49,833 nt of DNA, taken from Terriglobia bacterium. Lineage in GTDB: Bacteria > Acidobacteriota > Terriglobia > Bryobacterales > Bryobacteraceae. The notes beneath the pieces are model-generated. The model saw only the letters and a program-made list of their open reading frames with translations. It was not told the DNA's origin and did no database searches. Both the position numbers and the translations under genes were made by a program. Every line of letters begins with the position of its first letter. Position 1 is the first letter of the stretch. Positions 41,801 through 48,764 of this stretch are shown here, one piece after another. The stretch covers positions 1 through 49,833 of the forward strand of contig JAIQFL010000032.1 of assembly GCA_020073365.1 (NCBI GenBank). Reading direction: 5' to 3'.

Positions 41801-43073
41801 GATCGGTGCGCTTGCGGTCGGCGGGATCTTCGAAGCACAGCGCGCCCAAACCCTCCTTCGGATCGTAGACGCCGTGGCCATCGAAGTGGACCACGTGGTA
41901 GGGGCGGCGTTGCAGTTCCTGTTCGAGCGCCTGGAAGGTGGGCGGCGCGAGTATGTGGAACTCCGCCAGGTCACCGAGCTTCGAGAGCGCCTCGACTAGC
42001 GGACGGGCGCTGGCGCGGTGGTCGATGTAGCCGGCGTCTTCGGGGCGCGGACTGACCAGCAGTACCCGGATGGGCGGGTCGGTGGCCACGGCCGGCTGCG
42101 GGTTGCGGTTGGGCAGGCTGCGGCGGACACGAACGCCGCGCTTCCCCTGGAACAGGAAGCCTTTGCCATCGTGGATCAATTCCCAGGGCAGCGAGAGCAG
42201 GAGCGTGGCGGCCTCATCGGCCTCCTTCTGCTTGTCTTCTGGCGAGCCGGCGACCAGGGACTTATCGACTTTGATGGTGAAGCGGCGCTCGGGGTGGCCG
42301 GCTTCGAGCCGGGCGACAGACGACAAAAAACGATCGTCTGTCCCACTGGCTGTCACGGCGTCGTAGAGTAGGCGGCCCCAGCCGGGCAGGGACTCCTCGA
42401 CGCGACGCGCCCGATCCTGGAAGACGCCGGTCGGCCAGTTGATGTAGCGCTCCAGGTACCAGGCCAGTTCCCCCGCTTCGATCGGACCAAGCGGCGCGGT
42501 GAAATGGAAGCGCTGGCTTTCGACGGCGCGGCCGCCGTCCGGCGGGTGATAGGTCAGGAGGGCGGTCGCGGTGGCGCGCCGCTTGCCGCCGGACAGGTCG
42601 ATGGCGGGGTCGCTCAGTTCCAGGACCAGTTCCGCGATCGGGTCGAGCTGGGCTTCGACGGGCGGCGCTCCATCCTCAGGGAGCCTCTCACCCAAGGCAG
42701 CCAGCAGCCCCGGGAATGCGGCGGAGACGCCACCCGGACCGACGATCAACTTCACACCTACGGGTTCTTCGCCGAACCAAAGATGCAGGGCGCTGGGCTC
42801 GATGCCGGGGAGCAGGACGGGGATTACCTTCTTGCGGCGCTTCAGCGCGTACTTGATTTCCTTGAATACCCAGGCGGAATTGATCGCGTGGAGACCGAGA
42901 ATCGCGACAAAGTGGGACGCTTCTTCGATGGCCTTTCGGATCGCGGGTTTGAGTTTGTCGCCGCCGGCAAGGCGTTGCGAGTCAGTCCAGGCCTCGATTT
43001 TCAAACCCTCCAAGGCCAGCCGAAGCTCCGCGACAACCTCGTCATCTTTGCCGGAGTGAGATACAAAGACCAC
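38844..43073 (-). CDS. TIR-CHAT-STAND NTPase-TPR protein (NLR-like)
   Basis: A 1409-residue single-chain protein. Domains in order: TIR, residues ~1-115 (VFVSHSGKDDEVVAELRLAL; SAWVFKEIKYALKRRK, where Glu72 is at the position of the NADase catalytic Glu). A CHAT-associated beta region follows, ~145-330 (LPWELIHDGKGFLF). The CHAT caspase-like protease domain, ~335-540, has a probable His400 (HFDGHGVYDP) and Cys448 (FLDACQTAV) dyad. A STAND/NB-ARC-like NTPase, ~575-900, has P-loop GDGGEGKTTLA at 612-622, Walker B AIMVDNVE near 689-696 and sensor LIFTSRE. A TPR array lies at ~1050-1310 (LGEKADCLTDLGRYDEAADL and similar). By analogy with bacterial Avs/NLR-like and CHAT systems it would sense a ligand through the TPR/NTPase part and activate the TIR and protease parts. 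It starts at GTG 43073, 10 bases after a dehydratase-activase gene, and carries two hairpin repeats in frame. Function in phage defence is inferred only. Confidence 0.9.
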   Translation of the reverse strand: MVFVSHSGKDDEVVAELRLALEGLKIEAWTDSQRLAGGDKLKPAIRKAIEEASHFVAILGLHAINSAWVFKEIKYALKRRKKVIPVLLPGIEPSALHLWFGEEPVGVKLIVGPGGVSAAFPGLLAALGERLPEDGAPPVEAQLDPIAELVLELSDPAIDLSGGKRRATATALLTYHPPDGGRAVESQRFHFTAPLGPIEAGELAWYLERYINWPTGVFQDRARRVEESLPGWGRLLYDAVTASGTDDRFLSSVARLEAGHPERRFTIKVDKSLVAGSPEDKQKEADEAATLLLSLPWELIHDGKGFLFQGKRGVRVRRSLPNRNPQPAVATDPPIRVLLVSPRPEDAGYIDHRASARPLVEALSKLGDLAEFHILAPPTFQALEQELQRRPYHVVHFDGHGVYDPKEGLGALCFEDPADRKRTDLVTADKIAAVVRGHRVPLFFLDACQTAVAREDPTTSVAGKLLESGVASIVAMSHSVLVETARRFVAKFYEELMAGKRVGQAMLAGQQVLKSDTFRGKVFNLELRLEDWFVPVLFQEEQDAPLIRKLPSERIQALIAKQRELSYGAVPPEPAHGFLGRSRELLAAERILCEPAGGTGPSACQSYVVFQGDGGEGKTTLAAELARWLVLTRRFQRSAFVSLEFISDARAVLHAIGGQLLPNFEARAGQDPKLALQLVEHTLAEQGTAIMVDNVESVLPPPIGADADAIMTLCQTLAKIGQTRLIFTSREALPEPFSRNVVRIGRLDRPDAIRLVSGVCHSPSDVESEQEIEDLVDAVGCHARALVLLAGEVGASGVRGATDRIHELMASLEAKHPGERERSLFASVELSLHRLPAETRRKIRPLGVFQGGGSLGAIALALKLEQQPVVALGRDLIGVGLAEQLQFGYLRFDPALAPALLAGTNTEEREAARSAWAEAIEAMIGFLHQQLSKDAKLALNLALLELPNLLAMIEHIRKTAEAERVVELATHIEALIAPLGRARALARVVEIRSDAARRLGAWSHVQFDAERIAIDRSMDHGRIREATDLARSLLAKMNVAGDAVYEEAPYDIAGAHFTLGRALKLSGASEEAVEHLDEAHRRFQKLGAASMMNSVLGEKADCLTDLGRYDEAADLYEESIRSGEEAGEARSVAVRKGQLATLRQRQGKYPEALELYTEVRDIFRQLGEPSAVATVGHLIGMIHSKTGQYDAAEKAYQESLRIYIQVGSRVDEATTLGALGSLYSRMGRFEEAVLFQRQAAEVYDEVGDLRREGNVRNNSAIALIRLTRFEEAHQELSRAIECKKPFGHAAEPWTTFDILTDLERAVGNQPEAFKARAQAVQAYLDYRRDRGESRTTAARLCALLARDPDAARAKIAELHQRPDLPAWLTALIPPLEAILDGSRDPALADNPSLNYTDAVELLLLIESLR
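41261..41284. repeat. Type B hairpin repeat inside the TIR-CHAT gene
   Basis: Arms GACAGGCC and GGCCTGTC, in frame within the coding region. On the minus strand it encodes roughly GGTGPSACQ (about residues 597-605), directly before the strand leading to the P-loop. Unrelated-looking flanks and the intergenic copies elsewhere indicate insertion. Confidence 0.75.
42315..42346. repeat. Type A hairpin repeat inside the TIR-CHAT gene
   Basis: The same 32-base element as at 3172-3203 and 17903-17934, here inside the coding region. It is translated as about SGTDDRFLSSV (about residues 243-253) in the region between the TIR and CHAT domains. The frame is preserved, so the protein probably tolerates a short loop here. 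Confidence 0.8.
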
Positions 43074-43083
43074 TGACTGCTAA

Positions 43084-44376
43084 TTATGCCACGACGGAAT
43101 GACCCTTCTGATAACTCCGCGCCAGCTCCATGTACACGCCCAAGTCCCGGTCCAGGTCTGACTGAGTGCCGTCGAAATAGAAGTTGCGGATCGGAATCCC
43201 GCCCAAATCGCGGCTGATGCGCGGGTAGATCGCCTCGCACACGATGCCGTTCATGCACGTGAAGGGGCTGATATCGATGATCCCCGCGGCGCCCTTCTTC
43301 GCCAGGTACACCGCTTTCCCGACGTTCAGCACCATCTCCCCGAAGGCGCCCTCGCGCGGGAGATACGGGCGGGCGCATTCCAACACCTCGTAGATATCCG
43401 GCTCCTCGCGGCCCGCGAAGTCTTCCTGGAACGGTTCCACCAGCACGTGCTCGTCGCGTTTTTGCACGCGCTTTCGGACCCATGCTCCCAGCGCCTCCGC
43501 GGTCCAAATCCGGCCTTCGAGTTTCAGTTTGCGGAAGTGCTCGGAATTGGTGTACCAGATCCACTCCACCAGGTCGGAGAGCCACGCTTCCGCGCCGTAG
43601 CCTTCCAGGCATTGCACCAGGTTCTCGTTCGAAAACGTGTTTAGCCGGCAGAAGATCTCGCCCACAATGCCGATCAGCGGCAGCGAGCCGTCGCGGCGCG
43701 TTCCCAGTTTCCGGAAACGCTCGCGGCTCCGCACCATCGAGTCGCGGAGCGCCCGCAGTTGCACCGCCGGTTCGGGCAGAGTCTCCTCTAGCGTGCGGCA
43801 AAGGTCGGCCAGCGATTCCTCGTAGACGGCCTCCGTGTCGCCGCGCCGTTCTTCGTACGGCCGATTCATCAACAGCAGCTTTTCGAGCAGATCGGCGCAT
43901 AACAGCGCGCGCCAACCCGTGCGCACGAAGGCCCCCGCCAGGCTGCCCAGTCCGGCATACGCGTTATGGCTGGTCGGCGAAAGAATCTCCACTGCGCCGT
44001 AGCCGTTGGAATTCAGGATCTGCCGCAGATACGGCGCGTACTGGCCGAAGCGGCAGGGACCCTGCGCGGTCGGCATGAACAGGGCCACGCGTGTGGGATC
44101 GGCGCCCGGCCGCTCCAGCACCTTCATGAAATCACCCACCGTCACTTTGGCCGGATAGCATTCGTCGCCCGATGTATAACGAGCGCCCAGCTCGCGCGTG
44201 CGGCTGTCCGAAGGTGGCGTGGGTTCGGCGTCCAGGCCGATGGCCCGAAACGCCGAGGCGAACGCGCGCGCGCTGCCGTAGGCCATCGGCGGAATGTAGA
44301 TTCGCTTGCCGGTTATTGGATGCTCGTTGGCTGCGCCGGTTTCTCCGGCGTCGCTGCCGTTGACGATTGGTAACAT
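43084..44376 (-). CDS. 2-hydroxyacyl-CoA dehydratase activase-related protein (C-terminal-type subunit)
   Basis: A 430-residue protein starting at ATG 44376, overlapping the upstream activase gene by 64 bases in another frame. The motifs resemble the C-terminal part of long activase-related proteins: KRIYIPPMAYGSARAFASAF, SGDECYPAKVTVGDFMKVLE, ALFMPTAQGPCRFGQYAPYL, IGIVGEIFCRLNTFSNENLV, IIDISPFTCMNGIVCEAIYP. Cysteines in D-E-C-Y-P, G-P-C-R-F-G-Q-Y and F-T-C-M-N-G may bind an iron-sulfur cluster as in the hydroxyglutaryl-CoA dehydratase fold. It likely works with the gene upstream. In many genomes these parts are one polypeptide. No substrate can be read from context. Confidence 0.82.
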   Translation of the reverse strand: MLPIVNGSDAGETGAANEHPITGKRIYIPPMAYGSARAFASAFRAIGLDAEPTPPSDSRTRELGARYTSGDECYPAKVTVGDFMKVLERPGADPTRVALFMPTAQGPCRFGQYAPYLRQILNSNGYGAVEILSPTSHNAYAGLGSLAGAFVRTGWRALLCADLLEKLLLMNRPYEERRGDTEAVYEESLADLCRTLEETLPEPAVQLRALRDSMVRSRERFRKLGTRRDGSLPLIGIVGEIFCRLNTFSNENLVQCLEGYGAEAWLSDLVEWIWYTNSEHFRKLKLEGRIWTAEALGAWVRKRVQKRDEHVLVEPFQEDFAGREEPDIYEVLECARPYLPREGAFGEMVLNVGKAVYLAKKGAAGIIDISPFTCMNGIVCEAIYPRISRDLGGIPIRNFYFDGTQSDLDRDLGVYMELARSYQKGHSVVA

Positions 44377-47300
44377 CGCAGAATCCCTTTGCTGTCGAGG
44401 TATGCTTCGCAGCGCGTCATGTAGCCGGCATCGTTGCCGTGCCCGTCGAATTGCAGGATCAGCAGCGGGGCTCGGGCGGCCTCGCGGGCGAAGTGCTTGA
44501 TATAGGAATCGGGCCCGCACTTGAAATTCGTGATATAGACCAGGTGCAGGTTGGGCCGGCTGGCAGCCACGCGCGCCGCTTCGAGGATCTTGCGGCCCGA
44601 AATCCAGAACATGTTGGCGTGCAGGTCTTCGACTGGCTCGTGCCCCGTCACCAGGAAATCCAGGGGAATCACATTGGCGCCGTAGCGGTGGCGGAGCTTG
44701 CGCGGGATATCGCAGTTCACGCCGCGGTCGTAGATGTTGTAACCGCGGCCCGCCAGGACGAGTCCGGGCTCGCCGGTCTGGTCCAGAACCGCCAGGGCGC
44801 GCCGGCCCGCTTCCAGCAATTTGTTCTGGAACTCGCGCTGCTCCGCGTAGGCGGCATCCACCGCGTGGTCGCTGGCCCGACGCGTCACGCCGACGCGCCG
44901 CATGGTTTCGGCCAGCCCCTTCTTGACCTGCGCCGGGCCGAGGTGAAAGTGTAGCGTGGGGATGAGGAACTTGTGCCGGTGCGGTTCCAGCGCGGGCACT
45001 TGCCGCAGCACCCACGGCAAGGTCTGGTTCCACGGGCAATAGTGCGACGCGCAGGATTCGCCGCCGCCCTCGGCATCCGCGATGTTGGGGAGCAGGATGT
45101 AGTCCACCCCGGCTTCCACCAGCGCGTGCACGTGTCCGTGCGCCACCTGCACCGGGTAGCACGGCTCCGCGACGGCCAGCTCCAGGCCCGCCGCCGAGAT
45201 GCGCGGGTCGGTGACCGGCGAGAGGACCGTTTCGATGCCCAGTTCCGAGAAGTAGCGGCGCCAGAAGGGCAACTGGTCGAGCATGGACATGGCCCGGGGG
45301 ATGCCTACTGACAGCCGGGGTTGGGGGCCGGAAAGCAGGGGCCGGGGGCCAGGGGCCGGGGGCCGGGGGCCGGGGGCCAGGGATTCCAGCAACTGCTCGC
45401 GATACGCGAAGAGGTCCTCGATCACCGGCTTGCGGCCCGTGGCGGAAGGTTTGCGGAACTTGTCCGAGCACTTGTCGCCCCAGTAGCTCTTTTGGCCCTC
45501 GATGACGAATTCCTTCATGTCGCAGAGGTTCGTGCAGGCCTTGCAGACGAAGTCGCGCGTGGAGAGCTGCAGCTTGTCGAGATCGTACCCGCGGAACCGG
45601 CTCGCGCCGCCGGTGGCCCGATGCCACTGCCGCGCGATGAGCGCCATCCCGATCGCGCCCATCACCCCGTTGTAGGGCGGCACCGTAATCCTCTTCCCGA
45701 GCAGGCTGGCGAAGGCCGCGGTGACCGCGTCGTTGTACGCCGTGCCGCCCTGGAAGTAGATCACGTTGCCGATTTTCCGGCCGCGCACCACACGGTTCAG
45801 ATAATTCAGCGCGATGGAATACGCCAGGCCCGCCACCAGGCTGGGCACGGTCTCGCCTTTGTGCAGCCATCCGGTAACGTCCCGCTCCATGAACACGGTG
45901 CAGCGCTCGCCGAGACGCGTGGGGTTAGGCGCCGCCAGCGCCAGTTTGGCGAATTCGCCCTTGATGCTGATCCCCAGCTTTTCCGCCTGCTCCTCCAGAA
46001 ACGAGCCGGTGCCCGCCGCGCACGCCTCGTTCATGGCGAAGTCCACCACCACGCCGTTTTCGATGGAGATGAACTTGGAGTCCTGCCCGCCGATTTCGAA
46101 GATGGTGTCCACCGGCTCGCCGCCCAGGGTGTTGCTGATGTGGATGGCGCCGGTCTTGTGCGCAGTGATCTCATCGTTCACCACGTCCGCGCCCACGAAC
46201 TCCGCGATCAGCTCGCGGCCGGAGCCCGTGGTGCCCACGCCCATCACGCGCAGCCGGCTGCCCCAGAGCCGCTGGACTTCCGAGAGCCCCTGTTGCACCG
46301 CCTCGATGGGACGTCCCGCGGTGCGCAGGTAGACATCGTGGATGACCGCGCCCGACTCATCGATCGCCACCACGTTGGTGGAAACCGAGCCGATATCGAG
46401 GCCCAGGTACGCGGGGATCGGTTGGTCGCCGGGCGGAGGGATGTACACCCCCACGCGGTCGCGCAACTGCACCACATGTTCCGTGGAGAGCGGGTGGGTG
46501 TCCTGCACCGTCTCTTCGGTATCGTGCTGACGCAGCCGGTGAATCTCCAAAATGGAGCGCTTGCGCGGCTCCTCCGCCTCCAGAATGGCGGTACCGATGG
46601 CTCCGCACCAGGCGTACTCGGCGGGCACGAAGAGGTCGCTTTCGGAAAGCGCAAAGGCCTCCCGCAGCGCCGCCGTCACGCCGGCGTTCTGCGAGACTGC
46701 GCCGATCAGCGCCACGGGGGCCTGGACCGGCCTTCCCTTCACGATGGAGCTCTTGAAATTGCGTGCCACGGCGTCGCACAGCCCGCGCAGGATTTCCGCC
46801 GGCGAGTAGCCCTTCTGCTGTGCGTGGATCATGTCGCTCTTGGCGAACACCGAGCACCGTCCGGCGATCCGCGCCGCGCAACTGGCCTTCGAGACCAACT
46901 CCCCGATCTCTTCCACCGAGTACTGCATGCGCAGCGCCTGCTGGTCGAGGAACGACCCGGTGCCCGCCGCGCACTCACCGGACCGGTCGTAGTCCAGGAT
47001 GCGAGCGCCATCGAGTCGGATGTACTTGGAGCTCTCCCCGCCGATTTCGAACACCGTGCGCGCCCGCGGGTAGAAGGTGCCGATCATCCGGGCGATGGCT
47101 TTGAACTCGTTTTCAAAGAACAGCCCCAGGACCTTGGCGATGGTGCGGCTGCCCGACCCGGTGACGCGGATGCCTTCCACGCGGTCTGCGGGGACGATCT
47201 CGTAGAATTCCTGCAACAGGTCATAGGTGGTTTGGATGGGGCTGCCGGAGATGCGCCGGTAGTCCGACAGCACCAGCGGCCGGTCCTCCAGAGCGGTCAG

Positions 47301-47426
47301 CCGAAGCCCCGGATGCGCCGCGCACAGAGCTTCGAGGATGGCCCGGTCCCCTGGCTTACCGAGGGCAGCCAGCTTGAGACTGATCGCCCCAATGTCCAGA
47401 CCGATATTGATGCCCATTTGTACCAT
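44313..47426 (-). CDS. Acyl-CoA dehydratase activase-type protein with two BadF/BcrA ATPase domains
   Basis: A 1037-residue protein of the radical-type 2-hydroxyacyl-CoA dehydratase activator family. Two acetate/sugar-kinase-fold ATPase domains (residues ~1-290 and ~330-580) each carry the phosphate motif (GLDIGAISLKLAAL; GLDIGSVSTNVVAI) and the cluster motif with Cys (YDRSGECAAGTGSFLDQQAL; AMNEACAAGTGSFLEEQAEK). A Cys-rich segment near 600-650 (VCKACTNLCDM) follows, then a DUF2229-type region (SVGIPRAMSMLDQLPFWRRY; ASHYCPWNQTLPWV). Such proteins use ATP to pass electrons to a dehydratase. A tandem 7-base repeat encodes the Pro/Gly linker near residue 690. The next gene supplies the usual C-terminal part. 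Confidence 0.9.
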   Translation of the reverse strand: MVQMGINIGLDIGAISLKLAALGKPGDRAILEALCAAHPGLRLTALEDRPLVLSDYRRISGSPIQTTYDLLQEFYEIVPADRVEGIRVTGSGSRTIAKVLGLFFENEFKAIARMIGTFYPRARTVFEIGGESSKYIRLDGARILDYDRSGECAAGTGSFLDQQALRMQYSVEEIGELVSKASCAARIAGRCSVFAKSDMIHAQQKGYSPAEILRGLCDAVARNFKSSIVKGRPVQAPVALIGAVSQNAGVTAALREAFALSESDLFVPAEYAWCGAIGTAILEAEEPRKRSILEIHRLRQHDTEETVQDTHPLSTEHVVQLRDRVGVYIPPPGDQPIPAYLGLDIGSVSTNVVAIDESGAVIHDVYLRTAGRPIEAVQQGLSEVQRLWGSRLRVMGVGTTGSGRELIAEFVGADVVNDEITAHKTGAIHISNTLGGEPVDTIFEIGGQDSKFISIENGVVVDFAMNEACAAGTGSFLEEQAEKLGISIKGEFAKLALAAPNPTRLGERCTVFMERDVTGWLHKGETVPSLVAGLAYSIALNYLNRVVRGRKIGNVIYFQGGTAYNDAVTAAFASLLGKRITVPPYNGVMGAIGMALIARQWHRATGGASRFRGYDLDKLQLSTRDFVCKACTNLCDMKEFVIEGQKSYWGDKCSDKFRKPSATGRKPVIEDLFAYREQLLESLAPGPRPPAPGPRPLLSGPQPRLSVGIPRAMSMLDQLPFWRRYFSELGIETVLSPVTDPRISAAGLELAVAEPCYPVQVAHGHVHALVEAGVDYILLPNIADAEGGGESCASHYCPWNQTLPWVLRQVPALEPHRHKFLIPTLHFHLGPAQVKKGLAETMRRVGVTRRASDHAVDAAYAEQREFQNKLLEAGRRALAVLDQTGEPGLVLAGRGYNIYDRGVNCDIPRKLRHRYGANVIPLDFLVTGHEPVEDLHANMFWISGRKILEAARVAASRPNLHLVYITNFKCGPDSYIKHFAREAARAPLLILQFDGHGNDAGYMTRCEAYLDSKGILRCYQSSTAATPEKPAQPTSIQ
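45338..45382. repeat. Tandem 7-base repeat within activase gene
   Basis: About 6.4 copies of GGGGCCG/GGGGCCA in a row. Read on the coding strand they give a 7-residue P-A-P-G-P-R-P-like linker between the Cys-rich segment and the C-terminal domain. Three repeats keep frame (21 bases), while gain or loss of one or two copies would shift it. Confidence 0.85.
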
Positions 47427-47575
47427 GTTCCGCGGGAAACGGGTGCAAATACAATAGAATCGGGTCTGGATGGATTAAATAAAGCAGCGACCGGCGGCGG
47501 TGGAGGGTTGAGTGGGGCGTCCTCCGCCGTCGATATCGCGTCCTCGAACGGCTCTCTGCCACTCACTTGCAAAAG

Positions 47576-48757
47576 CTACGGGTGCCGCCACATTCCTATT
47601 ACGGCGTTGACGAGCACTGCCACCATCCCTACCGGGATCGCGATCTTCCAACCGATGTCCATAAGCTGGTCATAGCGGAAGCGCGGGAACGTGCCGCGAA
47701 ACCAGATCATCAGGTAGATGATGGACGACACTTTCAGCAGGAACCAGAACAGCCCAATGACCGCCTGGTTCACCAGGGGAATGGCGAACAGCGCACCCAA
47801 TCCCACGAGCAACAGAGCAACCAGGACCAGCACCTTTTGCTGAATCGGATCCTTCAACTTCTTCACCATGGGGAACGTCAGCGCGCCCGAACCCACGAAC
47901 AGCACTACCGGAAACGCATAGTCCAGCGGGATCGCGAGCCAGCCGACGCTCGGGAAAGGACGCAACCAGCCACCCCAGAACAGCGTAACCGCCACCGCGG
48001 AGACCACGAAGATGTTGGCGTACTCGGCGAGGAAGTAGAGCGCCCAGCGGAAGCCGCTGTACTCGGTATGGAATCCGGCCACCAGCTCGGATTCGGCTTC
48101 CGGCAGGTCGAATGGGGCGCGATTGGTTTCGGCCGTGGCAGCGATGATGTACACCGCGAAAGGCACGATCATGAAGAAGTAGTTGTCGAAGACGAACCAG
48201 ATGCCGCGATCGAGCTGTGCCTGGACGATCCCCCGCATGCTCAGCGTGCCGGCCACCATCACGCCCGAGACCAGCGCGAACGCCAGCGCAACTTCGTAGC
48301 TCACCAGTTGCGCCGCGCTGCGCAGCGCGCCCAGCAGCGGGTAATGGCTATTGGAAGACCAACCGCCCAAAATAATGCCCAGGATGCCAACTGCGGACAT
48401 CGCCGAGATCACCAGCAACCCCACGTTGACGTCCGCGACGAATATCTTCGGCGCAAATGGCAGGACGGCAAACGCGGTGAGCCCGGTAAATGTGGAGATC
48501 ACCGGTGCAAACCAGAAGATGACCTTATCGGCATCCGTCGGGATGATGTCTTCCTTCAACATCAGCTTCAGGGCGTCGGCGATGGGTTGCAGCAGCCCGT
48601 GCGGGCCCACGCGCATAGGTCCCAGGCGCACCTGAAAATCCGCCAGAACTTTGCGTTCCACCAGCACGATATAGCCCGCTACCAGCGGGAACAGAGCGAT
48701 AATCACCAGGGTCGTCAGAACCGGCGCGAACAGCGGATGTGAGAACACCGTTTGCAT
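47576..48757 (-). CDS. nuoH: NADH-quinone oxidoreductase subunit H
   Basis: Membrane subunit of respiratory complex I lining the quinone cavity. The 393 residues show eight or more membrane helices and the family landmarks: AGYIVLVERKVLADFQVRLG (the E-R-K and Q-x-R-x-G-P motif), GPHGLLQPIADALKLMLKED, FDLPEAESELVAGFHTEYSG (the conserved E-A-E-x-E-L-V-x-G-x-x-x-E-Y), and a final helix PVGMVAVLVNAVIGMW. It is ~65 residues longer than the E. coli protein, mainly in inter-helix loops. Its gene follows nuoN by 7 bases, not nuoG. Confidence 0.96.
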   Translation of the reverse strand: MQTVFSHPLFAPVLTTLVIIALFPLVAGYIVLVERKVLADFQVRLGPMRVGPHGLLQPIADALKLMLKEDIIPTDADKVIFWFAPVISTFTGLTAFAVLPFAPKIFVADVNVGLLVISAMSAVGILGIILGGWSSNSHYPLLGALRSAAQLVSYEVALAFALVSGVMVAGTLSMRGIVQAQLDRGIWFVFDNYFFMIVPFAVYIIAATAETNRAPFDLPEAESELVAGFHTEYSGFRWALYFLAEYANIFVVSAVAVTLFWGGWLRPFPSVGWLAIPLDYAFPVVLFVGSGALTFPMVKKLKDPIQQKVLVLVALLLVGLGALFAIPLVNQAVIGLFWFLLKVSSIIYLMIWFRGTFPRFRYDQLMDIGWKIAIPVGMVAVLVNAVIGMWRHP

Positions 48758-48764
48758 AATGTCC

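Noticed and set aside
38844..47426. A multi-gene defence operon around the TIR-CHAT gene
   Set aside because: The flanking genes are metabolic activases and a convergent membrane protein; no helicase, nuclease, cyclase or methylase is adjacent. It is better read as a single-gene system.
45321..47675. 784-codon plus-strand frame opposite the activase gene
   Set aside because: It is antisense to a gene with clear ATPase motifs; composition is His/Arg/Gly-rich, as expected from the complementary frame of high-GC DNA.
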